From positions 1,922,001-1,986,000 of the forward strand of contig NZ_LT629765.1 of assembly GCF_900105305.1 (NCBI RefSeq): a stretch of 64,000 bases of DNA. The letters are read 5' to 3'. The stretch comes from Corynebacterium timonense. GTDB lineage: Bacteria; Actinomycetota; Actinomycetes; Mycobacteriales; Mycobacteriaceae. The position numbers were made by a program, and so were the translations under genes. The notes beneath the pieces are model-generated. The model was not told the origin of the DNA, searched no databases, and worked only from the letters and a program-made list of their open reading frames with translations. Below, in pieces: positions 33,012 through 42,148 of the stretch. Positions within the stretch are counted from its first letter, which is position 1. The number at the start of each line of letters is the position of its first letter.

Positions 33012-34388
33012 TTAACCTACCCGACCGTGTGCGGCGCGGCGCGCGTGCGCGATGACGGCCGGGACGCCGACGCCGCCGACCCACGCGCCGGTCACATCGA
33101 TGCCGGGGACGTTTGCCAGGGCCTTTTCGACGGCGGCGACGGTGGCTAGGTGGTGTTCGTCGTAGCGGGGCAGGCCGCCGAACCAACGCTGGACGTAGAT
33201 CTCTTCTAGGCCGGCGGCGCGGCCGTCGAACCCGGTGATGGTCTGGAGGTCGTCGAGTGCCCAGTCGACGAGGTCGTCCTCGTCGGCGCGGATCGCGAGC
33301 GTGTCGCCGAAGCGGCCGAAACTGGCGCGGACGAGGGCGCCGCCGCGTTCAGCGAGGTGGGGCCACTTGCGGGAGGAGAACGTGAAGGCCTTGGCGCGCA
33401 CGTCCTCGGCGCCGGTGGCGACGAGGACGCCGGAGTTGTCGGGAAGCCCTTCGTCGGTGGCGAAGCGCATGCCGACGACAACAGAGTCAGCGAGCTTGAC
33501 GGGCGCGAGCGCCGCGGCGGCGTCCGGGGCGACCTTCTTCAGCAGCAGCGCCGCGGTGGGCGCGGGGACTGCAAGGATGACGCGGTCGTAGGCGGTGTCC
33601 TCCCCGCCTTTCAGGCGGTACCCGTCGGGGGTGCGCTCGATCCCGGAGATGAAGGCGTCGACGTAGATGTTCGCACCGGACTTTTCCGCGAGGGCTTCGT
33701 AGGCCTCGTGGTAGCCGTCGCGGAAGGTGGCAAAGACGGGGCCCTGGCCGGTGGGCAGCTCCGCGCGGGCGTTCTCGAGGTTGCGCACCGCGGTGGACAG
33801 GTGGACGGGGCCGTCGGCGGCGAGGCGGTCGAGCTCCTCGGCGAGCTGGGGGATCGTGGCGCGCAGGCCAAGGTCGTCGGCGGTACACGAGTAGACGCCG
33901 CCGAGGAGCGCGGAGACGATGGTGTCGGCAACGTCGTCGCCGTAGCGGTCGCGGACGATAGCGCCGACGTTGACGTCGCCGCCGGGGGTCCAGTCAAAGC
34001 CGGGGCGCTCGCCTTCGGCGTCGATACGCGCGGCGGTGCCGGGCGAGACGAGGTGGGCGACCCCCGCCGAGGAGGAGGGGATGCCCATGACCCCGCCGCG
34101 GGGCAGCGGGCGGGTCTCGCCGTCGACGTAGACGAGGGAGCCGAGGCCGGAGGGTTCGACGAGCGAGTCGGCGAGGCCGAGCTCGGTGAAGAACTCGACG
34201 GCGTCGCGGCGGCGCGCGAGGAAGGCCTCGGCGCCCATGTCGGTCGGGCCTGCGGAAAAGGCCACGGTGTAGAGCTTGCCGCCGATGCGCTCGGTGGCTT
34301 CGTAGACGTCGACGGCGTGGCCGGAGCCGCGCAGCTCGTAGGCTGCGGTCAGCCCCGCCAGGCCGGCGCCGATGATCGCGATGTTCAT
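33012..34388 (-). CDS. hemY: Coproporphyrinogen III oxidase CgoX (HemY)
   Basis: A 458-residue FAD flavoprotein oxidising coproporphyrinogen III to coproporphyrin III in the coproporphyrin-dependent heme route used by actinobacteria. N-terminal FAD site IAIIGAGLAGLTAAYELRGS followed by YEATERIGGKLYT, C-terminal site VTGAWVGGVGVPAVI. It starts 1 bp after the hemE stop region, as second of hemE-hemY-dedA. Intact. Confidence 0.93.
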   Translation of the reverse strand: MNIAIIGAGLAGLTAAYELRGSGHAVDVYEATERIGGKLYTVAFSAGPTDMGAEAFLARRRDAVEFFTELGLADSLVEPSGLGSLVYVDGETRPLPRGGVMGIPSSSAGVAHLVSPGTAARIDAEGERPGFDWTPGGDVNVGAIVRDRYGDDVADTIVSALLGGVYSCTADDLGLRATIPQLAEELDRLAADGPVHLSTAVRNLENARAELPTGQGPVFATFRDGYHEAYEALAEKSGANIYVDAFISGIERTPDGYRLKGGEDTAYDRVILAVPAPTAALLLKKVAPDAAAALAPVKLADSVVVGMRFATDEGLPDNSGVLVATGAEDVRAKAFTFSSRKWPHLAERGGALVRASFGRFGDTLAIRADEDDLVDWALDDLQTITGFDGRAAGLEEIYVQRWFGGLPRYDEHHLATVAAVEKALANVPGIDVTGAWVGGVGVPAVIAHARRAAHGRVG

Positions 34389-34389
34389 G

Positions 34390-35439
34390 CTACGCCTCCT
34401 CGTGGATAATACGGACGGCCTCGGTGATGGCGTCGGGGTCCGTGGTGGGCAGCACGCCGTGCCCGAGGTTGAAGATGTGGCCGGTGGCGGTTCCCGCGGC
34501 GATCGCGGCGGCCGCCTCGGCCTTGATCCGCGCGACTTCCGAACGCACGACGTCGGCGCCGGCGAACAGCAGCGCCGGGTCGAGGTTGCCCTGCAGCACG
34601 CGGGGGCTGGCGAGGCGGGCGGCGGCGACGTCGAGGGGCACGCGCCAGTCCACGCCCATGACCTCGGGGCCGGCCTCGCTCATCGCGCCGAGCAGCTCGC
34701 CGGTGGCCACGCCGAAATGGATGCGCGGGATCTCGCCCGCGACCGACTCGAGGATCTCGGTGGAGTACGGCAGGACGTGCGCGCGGTAGTCGGCCTCGGT
34801 GAGGAATCCCGCCCACGAGTCGAACAGTTGCATCGCGTCGATCCCGGCCTCGACCTGCGTGCGCAGGAACGCGATGATGGTGGGCACGAGCCGGCGCATG
34901 AGCCGGTGCCACGTGTCCGGGTCGGAGTGCATCATGGCCTTGGTCTTTTCGTGGTTCTTGCTCGGCCCGCCCTCGACGAGGTAGCTCGCCAGCGTGAACG
35001 GCGCGCCCACGAAGCCGATGAGGGCCTGGGTCTCGCTCAGCTCGTTGAGGATCAGCCCGATGCCCCGCGCCACCTCCTCCACCTCGTGTTCAAGCACGGG
35101 GAGCTTATCGACGTCCCCTGCCCCCCGCACCGGCTCCGCCACGACGGGGCCCCGCCCCGGCACGATCTCGACGTCCACGCCGGCCGCCTTGAGCGGCACG
35201 ACGATGTCGGAGAAGAGGATTGCGGCGTCGACGTCGTGGCGGCGCACCGGCTGCAGCGTGATCTCCGCCAGGAGCTCCGGCATGAAGCAGGAGTCGAGCA
35301 TGGCTATGCCCTCGCGCACCCGCCGGTACTCCGGCAGGGAGCGGCCGGCCTGGCGCATGAACCACACTGGCGTGCGCGAGGGGGTGCGGCCGGAGGCAGC
35401 CTCTACGAGGGGGGCGTTCGTCAACGCTCGTTTAGTCAT
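34390..35439 (-). CDS. hemE: Uroporphyrinogen decarboxylase HemE
   Basis: A 349-residue cytosolic enzyme converting uroporphyrinogen III to coproporphyrinogen III. Signature segments are PVWFMRQAGRSLPEYR (with the catalytic Arg and Gln) and IGFVGAPFTLASYLVEGG; GHIFNLGHGVLPTTDPD closes the active site. It is the first gene of a tight hemE-hemY pair. The gap to the upstream ATPase-like gene is 45 bp. Confidence 0.96.
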   Translation of the reverse strand: MTKRALTNAPLVEAASGRTPSRTPVWFMRQAGRSLPEYRRVREGIAMLDSCFMPELLAEITLQPVRRHDVDAAILFSDIVVPLKAAGVDVEIVPGRGPVVAEPVRGAGDVDKLPVLEHEVEEVARGIGLILNELSETQALIGFVGAPFTLASYLVEGGPSKNHEKTKAMMHSDPDTWHRLMRRLVPTIIAFLRTQVEAGIDAMQLFDSWAGFLTEADYRAHVLPYSTEILESVAGEIPRIHFGVATGELLGAMSEAGPEVMGVDWRVPLDVAAARLASPRVLQGNLDPALLFAGADVVRSEVARIKAEAAAAIAAGTATGHIFNLGHGVLPTTDPDAITEAVRIIHEEA

Positions 35440-35484
35440 AGTGCCCCAGCCTACCGGCGCCCCCGCTAAACCAGAATCCGCCTC

Positions 35485-38073
35485 CTAGGTGGGGAAACGC
35501 CGGGCGCGCACGGAGCGCAGCTCGATAACGGTGGAGCTGCCCAGCATGAGCAGCGTCGCCCCCACCGGGGGCAACAGCCCCGCCACGGCGAGCACGATAG
35601 CCACCGCGTTGTACGACCACGCGAAGAACATGTTCGAGTCGATGATCCGGCTCACCCGCCGCGCCAGCTCGATCAGCTGCGGCATCGCCGTCACGTCGTG
35701 GCGCAGCAGGACCGCGTGCGCCGCGCCCTCCACGCGGCCGAGCCGCGCGGCCACCGACTCCTCCGTGACGTACATCACGCCAACGTCAGCACCCCGCAGC
35801 GTGTCCATGACCGTGTGGTCGCCCACCATGGTCACCGTCGCGCCCTGGTTGCGCAGCGCGCGCACCGCCAGCGGCTTGCTCGGCCCGGGAATGCCGGCAA
35901 GCACGTTGGACACACCGAGAAAGTCCGCGAAGCGGCGCGCCACCGGGTAGGTGTCGCGGGTGAGCATCACGGTTTCGATCCCCATGTCCTCGAGCCTTTG
36001 CACCGCCTCGATCGCGTCGGGCTTTGCGGGGTCGTAGAGCGTGATCACCCCCCGGTCGCGGCCCTTCCACCGCACGACGACGGGGGTGCCGCCGGAGGTG
36101 GCCGCGATGGCGAGGCGCCCGTGCAGACTCGACAGGTTGGTCGGGCGCCACAGCGTCGCCTCAAGGTGCTCGACGCGCTCCTCCCCGGCGTCGGCGTCGG
36201 TACCTATCCCCTCGTCGTAGGTCAGGGTCAGCCGGCCCTTCACGTCGCCCTCGGCGGTGATCTCGGTGGAGTTCAGTTCGATCCACGACGGCAGCGAGCT
36301 GTCCTTCGAGCGCATGTCGCGCGACTCGCGCGCCGCCTTGACCAGGGCCTTCCCCATCGGGTGCTGCGACTCCGTCGACAGCGCGGCCGCGATGCGCAGC
36401 ACCAGGTCCGAGTCCTCGCCGCGTTCGGCCGTCACCGTCTCCACGTACATCGTCGGGGTGACCAGCGTGCCCACCCGGTTGAACACCACCGTGTCGGTGT
36501 TTTCCAGGCCGCGGAAGCTCTCGCCGTCGCGAAGCAGAATGCCGTTGCGCGCCGCCGCCTCGATGCCCAGGCGGATCGCCACCGACGGCGAGATCGCCAG
36601 CGCCACCGGCGCCACCACCGCCAAGATCGCCACCGCCGTGGAAAACGCCACGTTGGGGTTGCCGGTGATGAGGAACCACAGGCAGAAGTCCGCAAAAGCG
36701 ATGAAGTAGGCCGCCGGGATGAGCATGCCCGCGGTGCGGGTGGACAGCAGCGCCGCCGCGTTCTCCCGGCGCGAGGCCTCCTCGACCCAGCCGTGCACCA
36801 CCGCCCAGCGCGTCGAGTGGCCCGTGCGCACCGCGCGGACCTTGATGCTGCCGCTGTCGACCACGGAGCCGGCGTAGACGCGCGTGCCCACTTTCGCCTG
36901 GGCGGGCTCTCGGGCGTCGATAAGCGGCGGGCGCAGCTCACACGAACCGCCGACCACGTCGCCGTCGACGGGGACGACCTCGCCCGCGGTGACTTTCACG
37001 TCGTGGCCGCGGTTGATCTCCGAGATGGGCAGCCGCTCCTCGACCACCGTGTCCGTGGCCCGGTTGCGACGAAAAACGGTGTACTCGCGGTCGGGGTCCG
37101 GGCTGTGCAGCGCCATGTCCCGCAGCAGGTAGGAGCGCACCCGCACGGAGTTGGCGCGCCCGACGAGGAGCATGGCGGTCACCCCGCACGCGACGTCCAG
37201 GAAGATCTCCATCCCCTCCGACGGGCGGACGGACAGCCAGCCGCTCGGCGAGCTCCAGCCGATCTCGCCGGCGGGGGTGAACACGAGCGCGCACAGCGAC
37301 CACACGTAGGAGGCGAGGATCGCGATCGAGCTCGCGCCGTCCAGCGCCGACAGCCCGCGGCGCACGCCGCCGGCCATCGCGCGGTGGAAGGGGAAGGCGC
37401 ACCACAGTGCCACCGGGGTGGACAGCGCCAGGCACACCCACTGCCACCCCGCGAACTGCAGCTCCGGGATGTAGCTCAGCGCGCAGACGGGGATGGTGAT
37501 GAGGATGGCCAGCCACATCCTCAGCGGCGTGACCAGGTCGCGGGCGGTAAACAGCACGTCGGACTGGCTCGTGCGCACCCGGCGCGGCTCTCCGCGCATG
37601 AATCCCTCGGCGCGCTCGCGGACGAGGTTGGCCTCCTCGTCGCGGCGCTGGCGGCGCATTTTCCCCGTCATCCCGCGGGTGCCCCGGCGCGGCAGGGGAT
37701 GTTCGGCAGCGCGACGGCCCACCGCGCGGCGCCGCAGCGTCGAGTCCGTCATGTCCGCGCGGACGCCGAAAGACTCGATGACCTCGACGATGCGGGCCGG
37801 GTCCATGTCCTCCGCGGCGGTCACCCACGCCGTCGAGGAGGGGTAGACGAGCCGGGCCGTGACGCCCTCAAGCTTGTCCAGGGCCTCCTCGATGTCGCGC
37901 ATCTGCGGGGCGTCCTCGATTCCCTCGAGCACGAAGGCGTAGGAGGCGTTGGGGCGCATCGGCGTCCCGTCGCGCTCGTGCGGCGCGTCGAGGTCGAAGC
38001 CGGCGTTACGTGCCGCAACGCGGGCGGCGACAATGGACGCGTCGAGCCCGTCGCCGACGTGGTTGGCGGCCAC
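35485..38073 (-). CDS. Catalytically degenerate P1B-type ATPase-like protein
   Basis: 862 residues with the complete architecture of a heavy-metal P-type ATPase (HMA-like domain about 44-110, eight-helix transport core, A, P and N domains) but without its catalytic motifs. The phosphorylated Asp of DKTGT is Asn532 (FNRVGTL). The TGE loop of the A domain is DAR (386-388). The CPC ion-site is A488-P489-V490. TGDN is TRDT (705-708). GDGxND is GDHTVMD (751-757). The CxxC of the HMA domain is absent (GIEDAPQM). Kept are the N-domain HP (571-572), Lys733 of the P domain, Asp752 and the YN pair (821-822). No frameshift or stop breaks it. It sits between two membrane proteins and hemE, in the heme cluster. 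It cannot pump by the normal cycle; a structural, sensor or heme/metal chaperone role is inference. Confidence 0.85.
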   Translation of the reverse strand: MAANHVGDGLDASIVAARVAARNAGFDLDAPHERDGTPMRPNASYAFVLEGIEDAPQMRDIEEALDKLEGVTARLVYPSSTAWVTAAEDMDPARIVEVIESFGVRADMTDSTLRRRAVGRRAAEHPLPRRGTRGMTGKMRRQRRDEEANLVRERAEGFMRGEPRRVRTSQSDVLFTARDLVTPLRMWLAILITIPVCALSYIPELQFAGWQWVCLALSTPVALWCAFPFHRAMAGGVRRGLSALDGASSIAILASYVWSLCALVFTPAGEIGWSSPSGWLSVRPSEGMEIFLDVACGVTAMLLVGRANSVRVRSYLLRDMALHSPDPDREYTVFRRNRATDTVVEERLPISEINRGHDVKVTAGEVVPVDGDVVGGSCELRPPLIDAREPAQAKVGTRVYAGSVVDSGSIKVRAVRTGHSTRWAVVHGWVEEASRRENAAALLSTRTAGMLIPAAYFIAFADFCLWFLITGNPNVAFSTAVAILAVVAPVALAISPSVAIRLGIEAAARNGILLRDGESFRGLENTDTVVFNRVGTLVTPTMYVETVTAERGEDSDLVLRIAAALSTESQHPMGKALVKAARESRDMRSKDSSLPSWIELNSTEITAEGDVKGRLTLTYDEGIGTDADAGEERVEHLEATLWRPTNLSSLHGRLAIAATSGGTPVVVRWKGRDRGVITLYDPAKPDAIEAVQRLEDMGIETVMLTRDTYPVARRFADFLGVSNVLAGIPGPSKPLAVRALRNQGATVTMVGDHTVMDTLRGADVGVMYVTEESVAARLGRVEGAAHAVLLRHDVTAMPQLIELARRVSRIIDSNMFFAWSYNAVAIVLAVAGLLPPVGATLLMLGSSTVIELRSVRARRFPT

Positions 38074-38565
38074 CTAACCCTGCCCCTGCAGGCCGGAGGT
38101 GGTGGCGCGCACCCACGCGTTCGCCGGGGGACGAAACATCATCCACACGGCGACGGCGAGGAGCACGACGATGATGAAGGAGGCCCAGGCGCTCACCCGC
38201 AGCGCGAACGCGGCGATGTTGAGAAAGATCGCGGCCGCCGAGAAGCCGGCGGCGAAGCGCCGCGCGGGCGCCGAGCCGCGGTCAACGTACGCCGCCGTGG
38301 CACCCAGCGCCAGGGCGAGGATGATGTTGCCCCAGGCGGTGAACCGCATGTTGCGCATGAACGGCTCGCGGAAGGCCTCGTCGGCGCCCTCGGGGAAGCC
38401 CCCGGCCAGAAGCATCATGCCGGTGAGAAGCATGAGCACGCACGCGACGACAAAGAGCCGGAAGGCCCGGGTCAGGGCCTTCGGCTTCTCAGTGCCTGCG
38501 GGCTGGTTATAGCGCCGATTCGGGTCGTTGGGGTCGCTCACCATCGTGGGAAACATGCCGGCCAT
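38074..38565 (-). CDS. Four-helix membrane protein
   Basis: 163 residues with a hydrophilic N-terminus (SDPNDPNRRYNQ) and four hydrophobic helices (FRLFVVACVLMLLTGMMLL, WGNIILALALGATAAYV, FAAGFSAAAIFLNIAAFAL, ASFIIVVLLAVAVWMMF). Unrecognised family. The stop lies next to the start of the ATPase-like gene, with no gap, and it follows the next membrane protein by 9 bp, so these three genes are an operon with hemB. Confidence 0.75.
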   Translation of the reverse strand: MAGMFPTMVSDPNDPNRRYNQPAGTEKPKALTRAFRLFVVACVLMLLTGMMLLAGGFPEGADEAFREPFMRNMRFTAWGNIILALALGATAAYVDRGSAPARRFAAGFSAAAIFLNIAAFALRVSAWASFIIVVLLAVAVWMMFRPPANAWVRATTSGLQGQG

Positions 38566-38574
38566 GGGGTGCCC

Positions 38575-39174
38575 CTACTTCTTCTTCTCGTTCGTCGGGC
38601 CGCCGCCCGGCGTCTGTGCGCGCACGTACTCGTGCACCTTGCCCTGCATAGCGTAGGCCACGGCGCACGCCCCGGCTGTGCCGATGACAATTTGCACGAT
38701 GCCGTCGACGGCGTAGAGGGCGATGGGGACGGTGGTGGAATCCGGGCTCACGAAGAACAGAAAGACCGCGCGGATGGCGAAGAACACGCCGAAAAACTGC
38801 AGCAGGCGCAGCGCGCTAGGCGCCCACGTCGCCCGCGTAGCCACTGCGCGCGCCGCAACGGCCAGGAGGATGAGGACGATGAGCTGGAACACCGCCATCA
38901 GCGCGACGGACGAGTAGACGGTGGCGTTCAGTAGCTCCTCGGTGAGCGCCTCGTTCGAGGATCGTGCGGCCTGGCGGGCGCTTTCGCGCAGCCGGCTCGG
39001 GTCCACAACGATGGCGATTACCGAGAGGATCTGGTGCACCAGCTCGCCGCCCAGCATGACGCCGAGGCAGCCGAGGAGGTAGCGCACGGGCTCCGGGAGT
39101 TTCTTCGAGCCCGCACCGCCGCCGCTCACGGCCTCGGCGCTGACGTGGCTCGGGGACTCGGGCGCGTTAACCAT
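38575..39174 (-). CDS. Four-helix membrane protein after hemB
   Basis: 199 residues, with an acidic/Gly-rich start and four helices (LLGCLGVMLGGELVHQILSV, AVFQLIVLILLAVAARAV, LQFFGVFFAIRAVFLFFV, AVDGIVQIVIGTAGACAVAY) and a Lys-rich tail. The start overlaps the hemB stop by 8 bp. Unrecognised family; membrane proteins are found at the same place in other corynebacterial heme clusters. A role in heme or tetrapyrrole handling is only suggested by context. Confidence 0.72.
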   Translation of the reverse strand: MVNAPESPSHVSAEAVSGGGAGSKKLPEPVRYLLGCLGVMLGGELVHQILSVIAIVVDPSRLRESARQAARSSNEALTEELLNATVYSSVALMAVFQLIVLILLAVAARAVATRATWAPSALRLLQFFGVFFAIRAVFLFFVSPDSTTVPIALYAVDGIVQIVIGTAGACAVAYAMQGKVHEYVRAQTPGGGPTNEKKK

Positions 39175-40174
39175 GGAGAGCCCTTGCGGCGTCGATGGCG
39201 AAGTAGGTGAAGATCTGGTCCGCCCCGGCGCGCTTGATGGACAGCAGCGACTCCATCATCACCGCGTCGAGGTCCAGCCAGCCGTTGTTCGCGGCGGCCT
39301 TGAGCATTGCGTACTCGCCCGAGACCTGGTACGCGGCCACCGGCACCGGGGAGAGCTCGGCCACCTGGGAGAGCACGTCCAGGTACGGAAGGGCGGGCTT
39401 GACCATGACAAAGTCGGCGCCCTCCTCGATGTCGAGCTGGGCCTCGAGGAGCGATTCGCGGGCGTTCGCCGGGTCCTGCTGGTAGGTGCGCCGGTCGCCG
39501 GTGAGCGAGGAACCGACGGCGTCGCGGAAGGGGCCGAAGAAGGCGGAAGCGTACTTCGCGGAGTACGCCATGATGGCCACGTCCTGCCACCCGGCGGCGT
39601 CGAGGGCGGCGCGGATGGCGGCGATCTGCCCGTCCATCATGCCCGAGGGGCTAACGATGTGCGCCCCGGCCTCCGCCTGCGCCACCGCCATCGAGGTGTA
39701 ACAGTCCAGCGTCTCGTCGTTGAGCACGACCTCGTTGCCGAAGTGGTCGGTGCCCACCACGCCGCAGTGGCCGTGGTCGGTGAACTCGTCGAGGCACGTG
39801 TCCGCCATGATGAGCAGGTCGTTGCCGAATTCCTCGCGCATCGCGCGCACGGCGCGGTTGAGGATGCCCTCCTCGGCCCACGCCTGCGAACCTGTGGCGT
39901 CTTTGTCCTCCGGGCGCGGCACCCCGAACAGGTCGACGCAGCGCACACCCGCCTCGAGCGCGTCGTGCCCGATGGCCTTGAGCGAGTCGATCGTGTGCTG
40001 GTACTGGCCCGGCATGGAGGCGATCTCGCGTGCGGCGTCGATCCCGTCCGCCACGAACAGCGGCAGGATCAGGTCGGAGGGGTGAAGGCGCGTCTCGGCC
40101 ACCAGCTCCCGCATCGCGGGGTGCTGCCGCAGGCGCCTAGGACGGCGGGTGATTTCGTAGGAAGACACGCCCAC
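39167..40174 (-). CDS. hemB: Delta-aminolevulinic acid dehydratase HemB
   Basis: A 335-residue enzyme condensing two aminolevulinates to porphobilinogen. Both catalytic lysines are present: MAYSAKYASAFFGPFRDA and VMVKPALPYLD. The metal-site region is MADTCLDEFTDHGHCGVVG. The start is either GTG 40174 or GTG 40168. A TAGGAT hexamer (40176-40181) ends 7 bp before GTG 40168, which supports a leaderless mRNA beginning there. The open frame further upstream is not coding. Confidence 0.93.
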   Translation of the reverse strand: MGVSSYEITRRPRRLRQHPAMRELVAETRLHPSDLILPLFVADGIDAAREIASMPGQYQHTIDSLKAIGHDALEAGVRCVDLFGVPRPEDKDATGSQAWAEEGILNRAVRAMREEFGNDLLIMADTCLDEFTDHGHCGVVGTDHFGNEVVLNDETLDCYTSMAVAQAEAGAHIVSPSGMMDGQIAAIRAALDAAGWQDVAIMAYSAKYASAFFGPFRDAVGSSLTGDRRTYQQDPANARESLLEAQLDIEEGADFVMVKPALPYLDVLSQVAELSPVPVAAYQVSGEYAMLKAAANNGWLDLDAVMMESLLSIKRAGADQIFTYFAIDAARALHG

Positions 40175-40220
40175 TATCCTAAGACCTCCCCCCGACACGG
40201 CGAAACAGCCCGGGCGTCGG

Positions 40221-41939
40221 CTATTCGTCCTCGGCGGGCTTGCGCCGCGCCCGGCGCTTCTTGCGCGGCGGCGGCAGCTGGCCCGCAGTGCGCAGGGAGG
40301 CCACGTGCGCCGCGAGGGCGTCGACAAGCGAGGGCACATCCGCGACCTCGGGGACGACGTCGACGCGCAGCCCCTGCTCGCGCGCTTCGGCCGCGGTCAT
40401 CGGGCCGATGCAGGCGATGATCGTGCGCGCGTGCGGCTTGCCCGCGATGCCCACCAGGTTTTTCACCGTCGACGCCGAGGTAAAGCAGACCGCGTCGAAG
40501 CCGCCGGTCTTGATCATCTCACGCACCTCCGGCGCCGGCGGTGCCGCGCGGACGGTGCGGTAGGCCACAACGTCATCGACCTCCCAGCCTTTCTCCTTCA
40601 GCCCGTCGACGAGCACGTCGGTGCCCAGGTCGGCGCGCGGCAGCAAAACGCGGGAGACGGGGTCGATGTCCTCGACGTACTCCGGGAATACCTCGACCAA
40701 GCCCGCGGCGTTCTGCTTCGTGCGGTGCGGCAAAAGCTCCGGGACCATGCCGCGCGCACGCAGCGCCTCGGCGGTCTTGCCGCCCACGGCGGCGAGGTGG
40801 ACGCCCGCGAAGGCGCGCGCGTCGAGGCCGAGCTCCTCGAACTTGTCCCACACCGTGCGCACCGCGTTGACGGAGGTAAACACGATCCACTGGAAGCGGC
40901 CCTCGACGATGCCCTTGATGGCGCGGTCGAGCTGCGCCGGGTTGCGGGGCGGCTCCAGGGAGATCGTGGGCACGGACTGCGGGATGGCGCCGCAGGCGCT
41001 GAGGCGGGCGTTCATCACACCTGCCTGCTCTTTTGCCCGGGGCACGAGGACGCGCCAGCCGTACAGGGGACGGTTTTCCCACCAGGAGTACTTGCTGCGG
41101 TCGTCGACGGCCGCGCCGATGGTGACCACGAGGTTGCCGGACAGGTCCGCGTCGATCTTGCTCACCGTCTCCAGCGTGGCGTCGAAGGTGCGCTGCAGGC
41201 GGGTGGTGCCGTTGGTGGTCACGGTCAGCGGGGTCGTGCCCGCGTAACCGCGCGCGCTGAGCTCGGCGGCGATGGTCTCCAGCTGCTCAGCCACAGCTTG
41301 GAACACGAGCGGCTGCGGGGCGGCCGCCAGCTGGTCCCAGTCGATCTCGGTGTCCACGTCGTTGGTCAGGTCGGTCTCGGTGTAGGTCGAGCCCAGGGCA
41401 ATGCCTGCGAAGGAGGGCACCGTCGACGGCAAAGACATCCCCGGCACCACCTGGAACTCCAGGCCCGCGTTGGCCACCGCGGAGATCTCCTCCATCACGG
41501 CGTCGCGGGTCAGGGGGTTGCCGGCAACGAGGCGGACGACATCGCCGTCGCCGTCCTCGCCGCGCTCGATGGCGGCCGCGGCCTCGTCGAGGGCGGCACG
41601 CAGCTTCTCGACGATCCCCTCAGCGCCCAGGTCACTCTCAGCGAGCTCCGCCGCCGTCGGCGGAGCCGGGCGCGGGGGGCGACGCCGTGCGCCCGCCGCC
41701 TTGGCCTCTTCGCACATGCGCTCGTAGCGCTCCTCCGCCTCCTTCAGTTTCTGCGCGGGGACGGCGAGCTTGGAGGCCACAACGTTTCGCACCCCCTGAA
41801 GCACCGTGGGTTCAACGAGGGCGATAGAGTTGGTTTCCATCACCTCGCGTGCGCGGACGGTCAGCAGCTCCGGGTTGCCGGGGCCAGCGCCGACGAAGAT
41901 GACCTTCCCCGGCTGGGGGGTAATCGAGGGCATAGTCAT
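40221..41939 (-). CDS. hemD: Fused uroporphyrinogen methyltransferase/synthase (CobA-HemD)
   Basis: A 572-residue two-domain protein. The N-terminal tetrapyrrole methylase (VGAGPGNPELLTVRARE ... VPGMSLPSTVPSFAGIALG) has an unusual insert rich in Arg/Glu/Ala at about 60-130. The C-terminal domain is uroporphyrinogen-III synthase (WIVFTSVNAVRTVWDKF ... FDAVCFTSASTVKNL), followed by a basic tail (KKRRARRK). Such fusions are usual in actinobacteria. The methylase half may be altered. It follows hemC after a 209-bp gap that could hold its own promoter. Confidence 0.88.
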   Translation of the reverse strand: MTMPSITPQPGKVIFVGAGPGNPELLTVRAREVMETNSIALVEPTVLQGVRNVVASKLAVPAQKLKEAEERYERMCEEAKAAGARRRPPRPAPPTAAELAESDLGAEGIVEKLRAALDEAAAAIERGEDGDGDVVRLVAGNPLTRDAVMEEISAVANAGLEFQVVPGMSLPSTVPSFAGIALGSTYTETDLTNDVDTEIDWDQLAAAPQPLVFQAVAEQLETIAAELSARGYAGTTPLTVTTNGTTRLQRTFDATLETVSKIDADLSGNLVVTIGAAVDDRSKYSWWENRPLYGWRVLVPRAKEQAGVMNARLSACGAIPQSVPTISLEPPRNPAQLDRAIKGIVEGRFQWIVFTSVNAVRTVWDKFEELGLDARAFAGVHLAAVGGKTAEALRARGMVPELLPHRTKQNAAGLVEVFPEYVEDIDPVSRVLLPRADLGTDVLVDGLKEKGWEVDDVVAYRTVRAAPPAPEVREMIKTGGFDAVCFTSASTVKNLVGIAGKPHARTIIACIGPMTAAEAREQGLRVDVVPEVADVPSLVDALAAHVASLRTAGQLPPPRKKRRARRKPAEDE

Positions 41940-42148
41940 TCACGGTTCTTTTCTAAGGCATAAAGAGACGTGACAAGCCACAGCCCACCGACTTGGCCCG
42001 CAAAGGGCCACGCTCCGCCCGCACAAGGGGGTCTGGCTCGCCCCGCGTCAGGGGGCCGGGTGCGCCGCGGCACATCACTGTGTGCTAAGTGCTAGATACA
42101 CCTTAAAGTGAATACCCCCCGAAACAAAAACCGCCGAGCGCGTGGGCC

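Noticed and set aside
35698-38934. Long plus-strand open frame (over 1000 codons) opposite the P-type ATPase-like gene
   Set aside because: It is a GC-rich antisense shadow: composition is mostly Arg, Ala, Gly, His, Asp, there is no domain, and it spans three real minus-strand genes.
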